Under the pieces are notes generated by a model. That model saw nothing but the letters and a program-made list of their open reading frames with translations. It was not told the origin of the DNA and made no database searches. Below, one piece after another: positions 30,566 through 38,950 of a stretch of 64,000 nucleotides of DNA; the first letter of the stretch is position 1, and each line of letters opens with the position of its first letter. Made by a program: the position numbers and the translations under genes. Origin of the DNA: Rhodoferax sp. BLA1. GTDB lineage: Bacteria; Pseudomonadota; Gammaproteobacteria; Burkholderiales; Burkholderiaceae_C. The stretch is taken from the NCBI RefSeq assembly GCF_013416775.1, contig NZ_SZVI01000009.1, positions 310,001 through 374,000 on the forward strand, given 5' to 3'.

Positions 30566-31396
30566 GTGGCGTTTTATTTGTTGTGTGCCTTGGCCTTTGG
30601 TTTTGTCCTTGTGCTTCTGGGACAACCGTGGCTTCGCGCTTACCGTCAGCGCCGGGTGTTGACACATCCTTTTCCGGCGCATTGGCGCAAGGTACTGCGG
30701 CGCCGTGTGCCCATGCTGCGGCGTCTGCCGGTGGACTTGCAGCTGCAACTGAAAAAGCGCATCCAAGTCTTCATTGCAGAAAAAGCCTTCATCGGGTGTG
30801 ATGGCTTGCAAGTGACTGAAGAAATGCGCGTCGTGATTGCGGCGCAAGCCTGTTTGCTGGTTTTGAATCGCTCCATGGCGCATCTCGCCCATGTGCGACA
30901 GATTCTGGTCTACCCTGGCGCGTTTGTCGTTCAGCGCACGGTTACCGACGGTATCGGTGTGCAGCAAGACCAGCGCCAAGCCTTGTCTGGTGAATCATGG
31001 GAACAAGGACAGGTGGTCTTGTCATGGCAAGACACTCTGGAGGGTGCGGCGGTGATCGATGATGGCCGCAATGTCGTGCTGCACGAGTTTGCTCACCAGT
31101 TGGACCAGGAAAACGGCGCCGCCCAGGGCGCGCCACCACCAGCGGCAGGCGATACGCAGCACAACCCGCAGCGCTGGAAACAGGTGTTCAGCCAAGCCTA
31201 TGCCCAACTGCAAAGCCAAGTGCAGCGCGGCGAACAGGGACTGTTCAACCATTACGGCGCCCAGAGCCCGGCAGAGTTTTTTGCAGTGGCCACAGAAACC
31301 TTTTTTGAGCAGGCCACAGAGACGGCTGAGCAATACCCCGCGCTGTACGACGAGCTCAAGGGCTACTACAAGGTGGACCCCGCAAGTTGGCATTGA
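30566..31396 (+). CDS. mtfA: MtfA-type zinc peptidase
   Basis: A 276-residue member of the MtfA (DgsA anti-repressor) family. It has the zincin motif HEFAH (in NVVLHEFAHQLDQENG) and a downstream Glu-containing segment (AQSPAEFFAVATETFFEQ), as in the Mlc-titrating aminopeptidase. An N-terminal hydrophobic segment (VAFYLLCALAFGFVLVLL) suggests membrane anchoring. The GTG start at 30566 is chosen because AAGGG precedes it at good spacing. The 248 bases upstream hold no gene I can support. It is the last gene before the integrated element. Confidence 0.85.
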   Translation: MAFYLLCALAFGFVLVLLGQPWLRAYRQRRVLTHPFPAHWRKVLRRRVPMLRRLPVDLQLQLKKRIQVFIAEKAFIGCDGLQVTEEMRVVIAAQACLLVLNRSMAHLAHVRQILVYPGAFVVQRTVTDGIGVQQDQRQALSGESWEQGQVVLSWQDTLEGAAVIDDGRNVVLHEFAHQLDQENGAAQGAPPPAAGDTQHNPQRWKQVFSQAYAQLQSQVQRGEQGLFNHYGAQSPAEFFAVATETFFEQATETAEQYPALYDELKGYYKVDPASWH

Positions 31397-31459
31397 GTTG
31401 GACCCAGCCATTGGTGGCATGAATGAGGCGACAAGCGCCGCAGTGGAAGCAAAAACCTC

Positions 31460-31505
31460 ATAAGTCGCTGATTTGGCAAAGAAAAAAGGTCGTTTGCTGG
31501 ACTTC
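31460..31505. repeat. Left attachment-like repeat (copy of the tmRNA terminator tail)
   Basis: ATAAGTCGCTGATTTGGCAA, then an A run, GG(T)CGTTTGCTGGACTTC. This is the same sequence as 44712-44756 apart from one substitution and one extra A. The 44.7-kb copy forms half of the ssrA terminator, so this distant copy is best explained as attL of an element inserted there. Confidence 0.75.
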
Positions 31506-31662
31506 TGTGGAGTTAAGGGCACCTGTTGCATCCATCGGACAAACTGCCCCATGGTCTGCATCATCTGGTCTCACGCATCGTGTACATCTGGTGCGCTGGC
31601 GCACGTCTGGTCGTCCACGAATAGCCCATACTGACATCCCATAACCCTAAGGACCATCGCAC

Positions 31663-32343
31663 ATGAAGATCAACAGCCAACTGCGACGCGGCGTACGAAC
31701 CAGTCAAAGCCTGAGGTACGGCGTTGCTGCCGGGGCAGTACTGTTTGGCCTCGTCGCGTTTGCACTTCCCGTGGCAAGTCACGCCACCGAAGAACCCAGC
31801 TACAAGGTCGTCCGGAAGTTTGAAGACATCGAGGTACGCGAATACGAGGCCTATGCGGTTGCTGAGATCGTGGTACCCGGCCCTGCGGCAGACGCTGGCG
31901 GTCAGGCTTTTCCTGTCCTGGCTGGCTATATCTTTGGCAAAAACAAAGGTGAGCGCAAATTGGCAATGACCGCGCCAGTGACGCAGGCTGCTGAACCGGT
32001 CAAATTGGACATGACCGCGCCCGTTACCCAAACAGCTGCACTTGGTGGCTTTAGGGTGCAGTTCGTTCTGCCCAAAGGCGTCACCATGGCCAGCGCGCCT
32101 GAGCCTCTGGATGGGCGGATCACGCTGCAAGACATCGCGCCCAGTCGCGTGGCGGTCATCAGCTACTCAGGGTTTTGGTCAGATGCCAACTATGACGAGC
32201 ATCTGAGCCAACTACAGGCTGCTTTGCGCGCGGCTGACCTGGTTTGGGTGGGTGAAGCTGTGTATTCCCGCTACAACGCGCCGTTCACGCCATGGTTCTT
32301 GCGGCGAAATGAAATTTGGCTGCATTTGGAAAACACACCGTGA
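31663..32343 (+). CDS. SOUL-family heme-binding protein, exported
   Basis: A 226-residue protein with an N-terminal signal/anchor (LRYGVAAGAVLFGLVAFALPVASHA, residues 16-40), then a SOUL domain: EEPSYKVVRKFEDIEVREYEAYAVAEI, repeated KLAMTAPVTQ and KLDMTAPVTQ, and YNAPFTPWFLRRNEIWLHL at the end. SOUL proteins bind heme or porphyrin; the bacterial physiological role is unsettled. AAGGA precedes the ATG. It lies between the left attachment-like repeat and a second attachment-like core, so it may be cargo of the element or of an earlier one. Confidence 0.85.
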   Translation: MKINSQLRRGVRTSQSLRYGVAAGAVLFGLVAFALPVASHATEEPSYKVVRKFEDIEVREYEAYAVAEIVVPGPAADAGGQAFPVLAGYIFGKNKGERKLAMTAPVTQAAEPVKLDMTAPVTQTAALGGFRVQFVLPKGVTMASAPEPLDGRITLQDIAPSRVAVISYSGFWSDANYDEHLSQLQAALRAADLVWVGEAVYSRYNAPFTPWFLRRNEIWLHLENTP

Positions 32344-32484
32344 ACGTGTTGACACGGAGAGCTGATTGACAAACTTTCCTCAAATCTGCCGATGGTGGAT
32401 TAACCACACTGGCGCGGCCGCACGCCATCACCAGATATCGGGTTTGGACAGCAAAGTCACCTCATGTTGTCCCGCATGCACAAT

Positions 32485-32521
32485 AAAAAACCCCTAAGTC
32501 GTTGATTACTTAGAGGTTTTT
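32485..32521. terminator. Hairpin with internal attachment-like core
   Basis: CTAAGT..ACTTAG stem (with CC/GG extension) flanked by A and T runs, downstream of the SOUL gene. Its loop region holds TAAGTCGTTGATT (32495-32507), which matches 12 of 13 bases of the core of the 31.46 and 44.71 kb repeats. It may be the terminator tail of a third attachment site. Confidence 0.6.
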
Positions 32522-32582
32522 CGTCGTTTTGTGGTCCTAAGTGGAGCCGTATATGGGCTGGCGTCAATTGAAAGATGCCTTT

Positions 32583-32605
32583 AAACCCGCATGAATGCTG
32601 GATTT
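32583..32605. repeat. AAACCCGCATG-type short repeat, copy 1 of 3
   Basis: AAACCCGCATGAATGCTGG followed by ATTT. Related copies are at 39803-39825 and 43213-43235. The ends AAACCC/GGGTTT make it an imperfect palindrome in the best copies. All three are in non-coding parts of the element. Confidence 0.6.
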
Positions 32606-32626
32606 CAGACTTTCACACTTGAATTT

Positions 32627-32648
32627 GTTCCCCGGTTTGTTCCCCGGT
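32627..32648 (+). repeat. Paired putative integrase arm sites, left
   Basis: GTTCCCCGGT at 32627 and again at 32639, 12 bases apart. The same pair, with the same spacing, occurs at the right end (44637 and 44649). Confidence 0.6.
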
Positions 32649-33229
32649 CTTGTGTTTGATACCCCCTTTTTTTGGGATTTTCACGTCTGGCCAGACGCCA
32701 CCAGACTGACCAGCATCAAACCCCCCAGGGGTAGTTTCGTGTTTCCATAAAAATCAGGCTAACCGGTCGGTTTCCGGCGGGCATTCGCTGGACTTTTGAC
32801 CCGCCCCTCCCCTTGGGCTTGGTCACCAGCCACCAAGGCAGCGGGCGGCACCCCTCCCCCCTGCCCATTACGCGGCGGTGCGAACAAAGGTAACCGGTCG
32901 GTCTAGGCCCTATGTCGCCCAGACTTTTGACCACCCCCCGGCCACCCACACGCGGCCCGGATCAGCCCAGGCGCTGCGCACCGTGGCAGGCTGGCGCCAC
33001 TGTGCAGGCGTGTGCCACGTCGGGCCGGGCGGTCGGTCGGTCGGTGGCAGTTGGTGCGCCAGTGTTGGGCACCTGAACCACGGGGCCAGGTGGTCAGGGT
33101 GCTGGCCACCAGCTCAGGCCAGGCGCTGCGCAACATGTCGAGGTGATGCCAAAAGCGCACCCAACACCCACCCGCCGGGCTGGTTTGGCCGGGCTTCGGG
33201 CGGGTGTTTCCTCGGGGTGTCGACATAAA

Positions 33230-33350
33230 AAAGTGGGGGCACTGGGGGCAAACCGCAAAAGCGCTTGTAAGTCGTTGTCACCATTGAATAAATCTGCCCC
33301 CAAACCAAGTGGGGGCAGATCGTTTTTTGAGTGGGGGCACTGGGGGCAGT
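33230..33350 (+). repeat. Left iteron cluster (possible second origin element)
   Basis: AGTGGGGGCA occurs at 33232, 33308 and 33330, twice followed directly by CTGGGGGCA, plus an inverted TGCCCCCA at 33295. It lies 150 bases past the primase stop codon. The first block (33228-33254) is repeated inverted at 43238-43266. Confidence 0.6.
33292..33328 (+). terminator. Strong hairpin with T-run inside the left iteron cluster
   Basis: ATCTGCCCCC and GGGGGCAGAT form a perfect 10-bp stem around AAACCAAGT, followed by CG and six T. It points plus-strand, away from any recognised gene, so an unrecognised transcript or an insulating role is possible. Confidence 0.65.
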
Positions 33351-33497
33351 CGGTGCCGTGAACGTCCGTTAACGTCCGGTGGCTTGTTGGTTTGGTGCCT
33401 GGTGCCTGCATCGCAGCGGCTTTTGTAGCGCGGAAGAAGCTCACCCGCCCGCCCCCTTTGGGCGGCCCGGCACCCGCTCACGCGGGGCGGTTACGGC

Positions 33498-36461
33498 TCA
33501 CAGATCAAGCTCAAAGATAGCGGGTGTCACCCGGTAGCACCACGAATTGCCTAGCCCAGGCAGGCGGGCCTTGCAGTCAAACGCCCGGCCCTTGTCGGGT
33601 GCCAGGCAGCCGTGATCCAGCAGCACGCGGGAAACAGCCTTGTAGTCAAAGCCTTGGCACACCTCACCCCTGAAGCTCTCAGCCAGGATGAAGTATTCAA
33701 ACGACACACCTTCACCCAGGGCCGGGGGCATCCGTTCGCCGTACTCTCGCTGGTGGTCGCTGTCGGTCTTGATGGGGTTGCCATCGGCGTCCAACATGCG
33801 CCGCACACCGGCACGCTGCAAGGTCTTGGGGGCGTGGTCATCGCTCCCCCGGTGCCACATGGCAAAGCGGCCTTCACCGTGCGTTTCCAGAAAGCGCCGC
33901 ACCTGTCGCAACATGGCCACAATCTCACCGTTACCACAGCCACCCCGGCCCGCCAGCCAGGATTCAAAGCAGGCACGGGCGGCCCGCTCACTCTCACCCG
34001 CTGGCCAGCCAGTCAGCCCCGCCGCCGTGGCCAGCTCACCGGCTGCGCCCACCAGCGCAAAGCGTGCGCCTACCCGCTCAACCTGTCCGCTGGCATGGGC
34101 TGGCATCATGGCCGCTGCCAGGGTGTTGGATGCGTTGCGAATGCTGGCCTTGAGGGTGTCGGCATGGTCTACCAGCCACTGCAGCCAGGCGCGGCCCGGG
34201 GCACCGTACACGCTTTGGGCCTGCCCGGTGATGTGTTTAGCAAAGGCAGCGCCGCCCGCCATGCTGTGCAGTTGCTCAAATGCTCCCAGGCCAGCACCCG
34301 CATCGGCGGCAATGTCCACCATGCGCACTTCCTGCCCTACGCGGGTGCGCTTTTGACCCTCTGCCATGTGGTCAGCCAGGCCCAACTCACCAGCGGACAA
34401 GAACAACAGCCGCCAGGCCTGCCGGGCGCGGGGTGTGCCGGTGCGGGTAGCACGGGCCTTGCCTGATTCATTGGCCAGCATGTAGGCGCATTCGCCCGCC
34501 GTCTTGGGGTCGATCTGTGCGAGTTCGTCCAAGATCAGCAAACCGTCACAGTGTTGGGCGGCGATGGCCTCCAGGGCGTTGTCTGTGGCCCGCCAGCGCT
34601 GCAGGTAGTTGGCACCGCCGTACACGCTGGCGGCCAGCTTCAGGGCGGTGGTTTTGCCGCTGGAGCTGTCGCCCCGGTAGTGAAACCCGCCCGACTCCAT
34701 ACCCGCCGGGCGCAACAGCGGCCCGGCAAAAGCGCAGGCCACCGCAAACACCAGCCGGGAATTGCCCGCACACAGCGCCCCCACACGGTCGCGCCATTGG
34801 TCGGGCGTGCCCTTGGCTTTGAAGGTGTTTTCTATCGGGGCGTCTGACTGGAAAACGATGCGCTCGGCATCCGTGCCGCTGGTGATGGTTTCACGGGGCA
34901 GCACAAAGGCGGAGCCATGCCAGCCGATGCGGTCGGTACAGCTGGCGAATTCTTCAGGCTGGCGGCTCTGCAGGTACTGGGTCAACAGGTTACGGGCGCG
35001 GGGTGTAGTGCCAATGCGCAAACCCATGTTCAACAGCGTGGCGCGGTACTCGCCACCATCGGCGGACAACATGCGGGCAGGCATGGCCCAGTTCTTTTGC
35101 ACACCCAGCGGGTCAGCAAACGCCAGGTAGTAGCCCCAGCCGCCGCCGTCCTGGTCGCGGGTGAAAGCCTCTACCGTCAACGGGCTGCAGATCCATTCGG
35201 GCGGCTTGCGTTTGCCGTCTTGGTCAGCACCACAGAACCACACGCCCGTTTCATCAATGACGAAGGGGTCATAAACCCGGTCAGCATCGCCAGGGGTGGC
35301 GCCGGGACCAGCATTCGCCCCGCTGGGCTTGTCTTGTCTGCGCTGGGCACCGTTGGCAGGCTTGGGCGCGGTCGTTGACTGTACGGGCGTTTGGGCTTGC
35401 GGTTGGGGTGGCTCGTAGAAGTCAATCGCCTGGTTCACGATGGTGGCCACCGCGTCATATCCGGCGGCCTGGTGCAAGTCGTTGAAGTCGGTAACGCCAT
35501 CGGGCAAGGGTTCGGGGAACACCGCCAGGCCAGCCACCGCACGGGCGGCCGCTGTGGCTTTCTCACGGCCAGGGTTGCGCCCGGTTCGGGCTTGGGTGGC
35601 GGCATCATCATCACCACAGATCACGATCAGCGCCGCCGGGTATGCCTGGTGCAGTGCTTTGGCCACCGCTGGCAGATTGCCCGCGTCAAACGCTACCGCG
35701 CAGGGGCGGCCCGTGCATTCGTGCAGGCTGGCCGCTGTGGCATAGCCTTCAGCCACCAGCAGCGCAGCGGCGCCCACCGGATCACCGCACCAGTGAAACA
35801 GTCCAGACTTGGCGCCGTCCTTGAGATAGTCCTTGTCACGGCCGCCGATCTTGGCCGGATAGATCGCCTGCAAACTGTGAATACGATTGGCAGCGTCATG
35901 GATGGATACAAGCAAGGCCTGCTTGGTGATCAACTGCAATTCACCGGTGTCCTCGTTGAGGATCTCCCAAGCGCCGACACGAAGACCATGCGCGGCTACA
36001 GCCTTACGCGTCAGATACGGGTGTTCTGTGCACTCAGTGGCGCCATTCCAAATTGCATTGGCTCGGGTTGCTGCAACTTCTCGAGCGGCCTGCAGTTGGG
36101 CTTGGTCGGCTTGCTGTTTGGCAGCTCGTTCGCTGGCCAGCCGTGCCACTGTTGCGGGGTCGGGCTGGGCTGGTGCCTGGCCGGGCTTGGGCAAGGTGAA
36201 TCCGTTTTGCTTGGCCAAGTGCAGCAACGTGCCAATGCCGACACCGCCGCCGGGCTTGATGCTTTTCCAAGTGGAACGGGCGGCCTTGAGGTCAAAGCCA
36301 TCCGCCGTAGCGCTCCAGTCGGTGAACAGGTCACGTCCTGTTTCGTCGGGGAATTCGCTCTTGATGGCCATACCCACGCGGGCCCATTCGTCGCGCGGTA
36401 GGTTCGCGGGGATGTGCTGCAGGGCGGCCCGGATCAGGTCGGGGGTTATTGTTGTTTTCAT
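33498..36461 (-). CDS. Primase-helicase (PriCT-2, Toprim and DUF927 domains)
   Basis: A 987-residue replication protein, the analogue of the P4 alpha protein. A PriCT-2-type primase C-terminal module lies at residues 8-85 (LPRDEWARVGMAIKSEFPDETG). A Toprim fold lies at about 230-345, with Glu238 (LLVAEGYATAASL) and the acidic cluster CGDDDAA at 282-288. A Pro/Ala/Gly linker occupies 350-395. DUF927 ATPase/helicase spans about 400-720, with Walker A GDSSSGKTT (597-605) and Walker B LLILDELAQ (641-649). The last 250 residues are unassigned and could bind origin iterons. It is last in the minus-strand gene series and ends next to an iteron cluster. Confidence 0.85.
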   Translation of the reverse strand: MKTTITPDLIRAALQHIPANLPRDEWARVGMAIKSEFPDETGRDLFTDWSATADGFDLKAARSTWKSIKPGGGVGIGTLLHLAKQNGFTLPKPGQAPAQPDPATVARLASERAAKQQADQAQLQAAREVAATRANAIWNGATECTEHPYLTRKAVAAHGLRVGAWEILNEDTGELQLITKQALLVSIHDAANRIHSLQAIYPAKIGGRDKDYLKDGAKSGLFHWCGDPVGAAALLVAEGYATAASLHECTGRPCAVAFDAGNLPAVAKALHQAYPAALIVICGDDDAATQARTGRNPGREKATAAARAVAGLAVFPEPLPDGVTDFNDLHQAAGYDAVATIVNQAIDFYEPPQPQAQTPVQSTTAPKPANGAQRRQDKPSGANAGPGATPGDADRVYDPFVIDETGVWFCGADQDGKRKPPEWICSPLTVEAFTRDQDGGGWGYYLAFADPLGVQKNWAMPARMLSADGGEYRATLLNMGLRIGTTPRARNLLTQYLQSRQPEEFASCTDRIGWHGSAFVLPRETITSGTDAERIVFQSDAPIENTFKAKGTPDQWRDRVGALCAGNSRLVFAVACAFAGPLLRPAGMESGGFHYRGDSSSGKTTALKLAASVYGGANYLQRWRATDNALEAIAAQHCDGLLILDELAQIDPKTAGECAYMLANESGKARATRTGTPRARQAWRLLFLSAGELGLADHMAEGQKRTRVGQEVRMVDIAADAGAGLGAFEQLHSMAGGAAFAKHITGQAQSVYGAPGRAWLQWLVDHADTLKASIRNASNTLAAAMMPAHASGQVERVGARFALVGAAGELATAAGLTGWPAGESERAARACFESWLAGRGGCGNGEIVAMLRQVRRFLETHGEGRFAMWHRGSDDHAPKTLQRAGVRRMLDADGNPIKTDSDHQREYGERMPPALGEGVSFEYFILAESFRGEVCQGFDYKAVSRVLLDHGCLAPDKGRAFDCKARLPGLGNSWCYRVTPAIFELDL

Positions 36462-36485
36462 GGGGTTGTGAACTGGTGGGGCGGG

Positions 36486-36791
36486 TCACTTCAAAGACCT
36501 ATCAGCCGCTTGAAAGGCTTGTGTGGCCAGGTCAATGACACGGTTTGATGTGTCTTTGCGGGCCAGCAGCGTGGCCAGAATGTCGCCTTGCGTGAAGCCG
36601 CCAGCATGGGCGGCCTTCAACAGTGAGGCTATCGCCCACCGAATGCGCCCCTGGTCGAGCTCGGAAAGCTTGCAAGGGTCTGCGTACAACTCACCCGCCA
36701 AAAATAGCAGGGTGCCAACACACAGCGGGGCGTGGTTCGACGCGGGCGCACTCATAGATTGCGCCCCGCTTTGGTCTGAATTGGTCGACAT
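36486..36791 (-). CDS. Hypothetical protein of the element (101 aa)
   Basis: A small, mostly helical acidic protein (APLCVGTLLFLAGELYADPCKLSELDQGRIRWAIASLLKAAHAGG). It starts two bases after the tape-measure stop and precedes the primase by 24 bases, so it is almost certainly co-transcribed with both. I do not recognise the family. Its position directly after a tape-measure gene resembles where tail chaperones or small tail proteins sit in phages, but it has no other feature of those. Confidence 0.65.
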   Translation of the reverse strand: MSTNSDQSGAQSMSAPASNHAPLCVGTLLFLAGELYADPCKLSELDQGRIRWAIASLLKAAHAGGFTQGDILATLLARKDTSNRVIDLATQAFQAADRSLK

Positions 36792-36793
36792 GG

Positions 36794-38929
36794 TTAGCCA
36801 CCGTATGTGTTGGATCGGTTGTAGGTGGCCGCTATCCGGCGCTCTGAGGCCGCAATGGCCTGCTTGACTGTGGTGACGCTGGCGACATCACCAACGGTGA
36901 AGTTGTAGTTGTTGACAACACTGGTGCCGCCGCCAGCGCTTTGGCCTTTGGTGTGGTCAGTGACGGTTTCTTGCGGATGCATCACAGCCAAAAACCCGCC
37001 CTTGCCATCCAGCCCGCCAGAGCGCGAGCCCGACCCGGTGTAACCGCCGCCGTCAAAACTGAACAAGCTGGACAAACCAACGGCCTTACCCAAGCTGCCC
37101 AGGCTGCTGCTGATGTAGTTACCGAGCGGCTCGGTGATAACTTTGCGGGTGACAATTCTCAAGATGTCTTGTTCAAGGCCCGCCAGGACGTCGCTTAACC
37201 CTTTCCAATTCACGATGGCATCTTCTGCGGCACTGGTGAAGGTCAGGCCCAGCTCTTCCGCAAGTGACTTGGTTTCTTTGATCTTTTCATTGTTCAGGTC
37301 AAAGCGTTCTGCCACCGCCTCAGCGTAGACCTGTTCGCTGATCTGGCCCTGTGCGTAGGCTTCTTGCAGGGCGGCCAAGTCATCTTGTTGCTGCTTGAAT
37401 TTGACCGTGGGGGTGTTGGCGGTCAGTTGGCTGATGATGGCGGCGAATTCATCGTCAAGCTGCTTGATTGTGTCTTGCTCAGCCATCAGACGCTCTGCCA
37501 AGGCTTTGGACAGCTCTTTTTCGGCCTCTGTCTGGGCCTTGGTGATATCGACCTTTTGCGCCAGGCTGACCAGCTCGTTTTGCTGGGCGGTGGACATCTT
37601 GCCCAGGCGCCCGGCGTTGATGTCGTAGCCCAGCTGTTGAACGGTGGTCAACTCTTGGTTTTTTTCAAGTGCCTTTTGCAAGTTTTCGAGGTACTTACTG
37701 AAATCAGACTGTGGGGCCTTCAGCGGCTTTTCGTTGGCCTTTTTCAACTTGTCCAGCCGCATCGCCGCATCAATCAGGCTTTGCTGCTGTTGGGTGGTCA
37801 GCGCCCCCAGGCGGCCCGCGTTGATGTCCATGCCGATCTGCTGCACAGCCGTCAGCTCTTGAGTTTTTTCGATCTGCTTTTGCAGGTTTTCAAGGTACTT
37901 CTCAAACTCTGCATTGCTGGTCAAACGCAGGTCTGGGTTAACCTTTCCCCGTCCGGCGTTGCCAACATAGGGCGCGGTCATGTCGTCAAGTTCTTTGTAG
38001 TAGGCCACCCGCTTGCGGGCCTGTTCAATGGCCAAATCAGTTGCCTTGCCAAGCACCGCCGCCTCGACGGCGGTCATGTTTTTACGCTGTTCTTGCAGGT
38101 CTGCCAGATCCTGCTTGTAGTCAATCAAATTTTGGTGGGCGGTGGCGAATGGATTGCTTGTGCCGATTGCCAAAGTGGCATCAAATAACCCACCGCTGAC
38201 TTTCAAGCCTGCCGCCATTTCCCTGCTAGTTTCAATCAACGTCGGAAGCAAAGATGTCGCCAAAGATCGGCTCGCGTCTTGCGCGTTTTTTTGCAGCGAA
38301 AGGAGTTGTTTATTGAACTTCTCAGCTTCTTCTGCCTGTTGGGTAGTGACGGTGGCCACCAGTTTGCCTTGCTCTCCCAGATCTTTCAAAAACGCTGCCA
38401 CCTCGCGGGTGGATTTGCCGAATAGATCTTCCACCACGCGGCCCCGGGCAACCTCGTCGCTCAATCCAGATAGCGCCACGGCGGTCTGGCGCATGGCTTC
38501 TGCAGGGTCAAGGCGCTTGAGGTCTTCCACACTCAAGCCCAGTTGCTCCAACGACTTGGCGGCGTCGCTTCCGGGTTTGGCATTGTTCAAAATGCTGTTG
38601 AACTTGATCAGTCCAGCGCTGGCGGTGTCCCAGCTGGTGCCGGTGCGGGCGGCCACGTCCTCAAGGGCGCTGATGTTCTCGATGCTGGCCCCTGTGGCGT
38701 CTTTCAGGTCGTTCAGGGCGTCGACGCTATCGATAGCTGACTTAGCCAGGTTGACCAAGCCAGCCACCGAGATACCGGCCGCCAGGGGAGCAAGCGTGGC
38801 CTGCATGGTGCTCATTGCGGCGTTGATACGCTGTGCAGTTTTCTCGCCAGCGCGGGCGGCCTTGCCCATGTCGTCTTCAAATTTGGCGATCTTGGCAACA
38901 AGATCAATGGATAGGGTGGCGAGTGCCAT
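36794..38929 (-). CDS. Phage tail tape-measure protein
   Basis: A 711-residue, lambda/TP901-like tape-measure protein. The N-terminus (LATLSIDLVAKIAKFEDDMG) opens into helical coiled-coil (residues 10-320), with a hydrophobic patch AGISVAGLVNLAKSAI. Two tandem copies of a 68-residue unit (about 342-409 and 410-465) carry QQIGMDINAGRLGALTTQQQ / QQLGYDINAGRLGKMSTAQQ. A classic C-terminal motif FDGGGYTGSGSRSGG...GGFLAVMHPQETVTDH (about 650-695) is present. It sets tail length and serves DNA injection in siphophages. AAAGGA precedes the ATG. No tail tube, tip, baseplate or capsid genes are near; it stands alone within the element. Confidence 0.88.
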   Translation of the reverse strand: MALATLSIDLVAKIAKFEDDMGKAARAGEKTAQRINAAMSTMQATLAPLAAGISVAGLVNLAKSAIDSVDALNDLKDATGASIENISALEDVAARTGTSWDTASAGLIKFNSILNNAKPGSDAAKSLEQLGLSVEDLKRLDPAEAMRQTAVALSGLSDEVARGRVVEDLFGKSTREVAAFLKDLGEQGKLVATVTTQQAEEAEKFNKQLLSLQKNAQDASRSLATSLLPTLIETSREMAAGLKVSGGLFDATLAIGTSNPFATAHQNLIDYKQDLADLQEQRKNMTAVEAAVLGKATDLAIEQARKRVAYYKELDDMTAPYVGNAGRGKVNPDLRLTSNAEFEKYLENLQKQIEKTQELTAVQQIGMDINAGRLGALTTQQQQSLIDAAMRLDKLKKANEKPLKAPQSDFSKYLENLQKALEKNQELTTVQQLGYDINAGRLGKMSTAQQNELVSLAQKVDITKAQTEAEKELSKALAERLMAEQDTIKQLDDEFAAIISQLTANTPTVKFKQQQDDLAALQEAYAQGQISEQVYAEAVAERFDLNNEKIKETKSLAEELGLTFTSAAEDAIVNWKGLSDVLAGLEQDILRIVTRKVITEPLGNYISSSLGSLGKAVGLSSLFSFDGGGYTGSGSRSGGLDGKGGFLAVMHPQETVTDHTKGQSAGGGTSVVNNYNFTVGDVASVTTVKQAIAASERRIAATYNRSNTYGG

Positions 38930-38950
38930 GGTGAATCCTTTGGAAATTAG

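Larger units (their letters stand above)
32522..33497. other. Left non-coding end of the element
   Basis: No convincing gene in about 975 bases. It holds paired GTTCCCCGGT sites (32627-32648), one AAACCCGCATG repeat (32583), two TAACCGGTCGGT words (about 32760 and 32890), a GGTCGGTCGGTCGGT run near 33040, a segment similar to the right end (33092-33158), iterons and a terminator (33230-33350). A minus-strand frame at 32903-33226 resembles a frame at the right end but looks like a remnant. Confidence 0.55.

Noticed and set aside
32903..33226. A 107-codon minus-strand frame at the left end of the element
   Set aside because: Pro/Arg/Gly-rich low-quality sequence. Only an HHLD-type peptide is shared with the right end; probably decayed.
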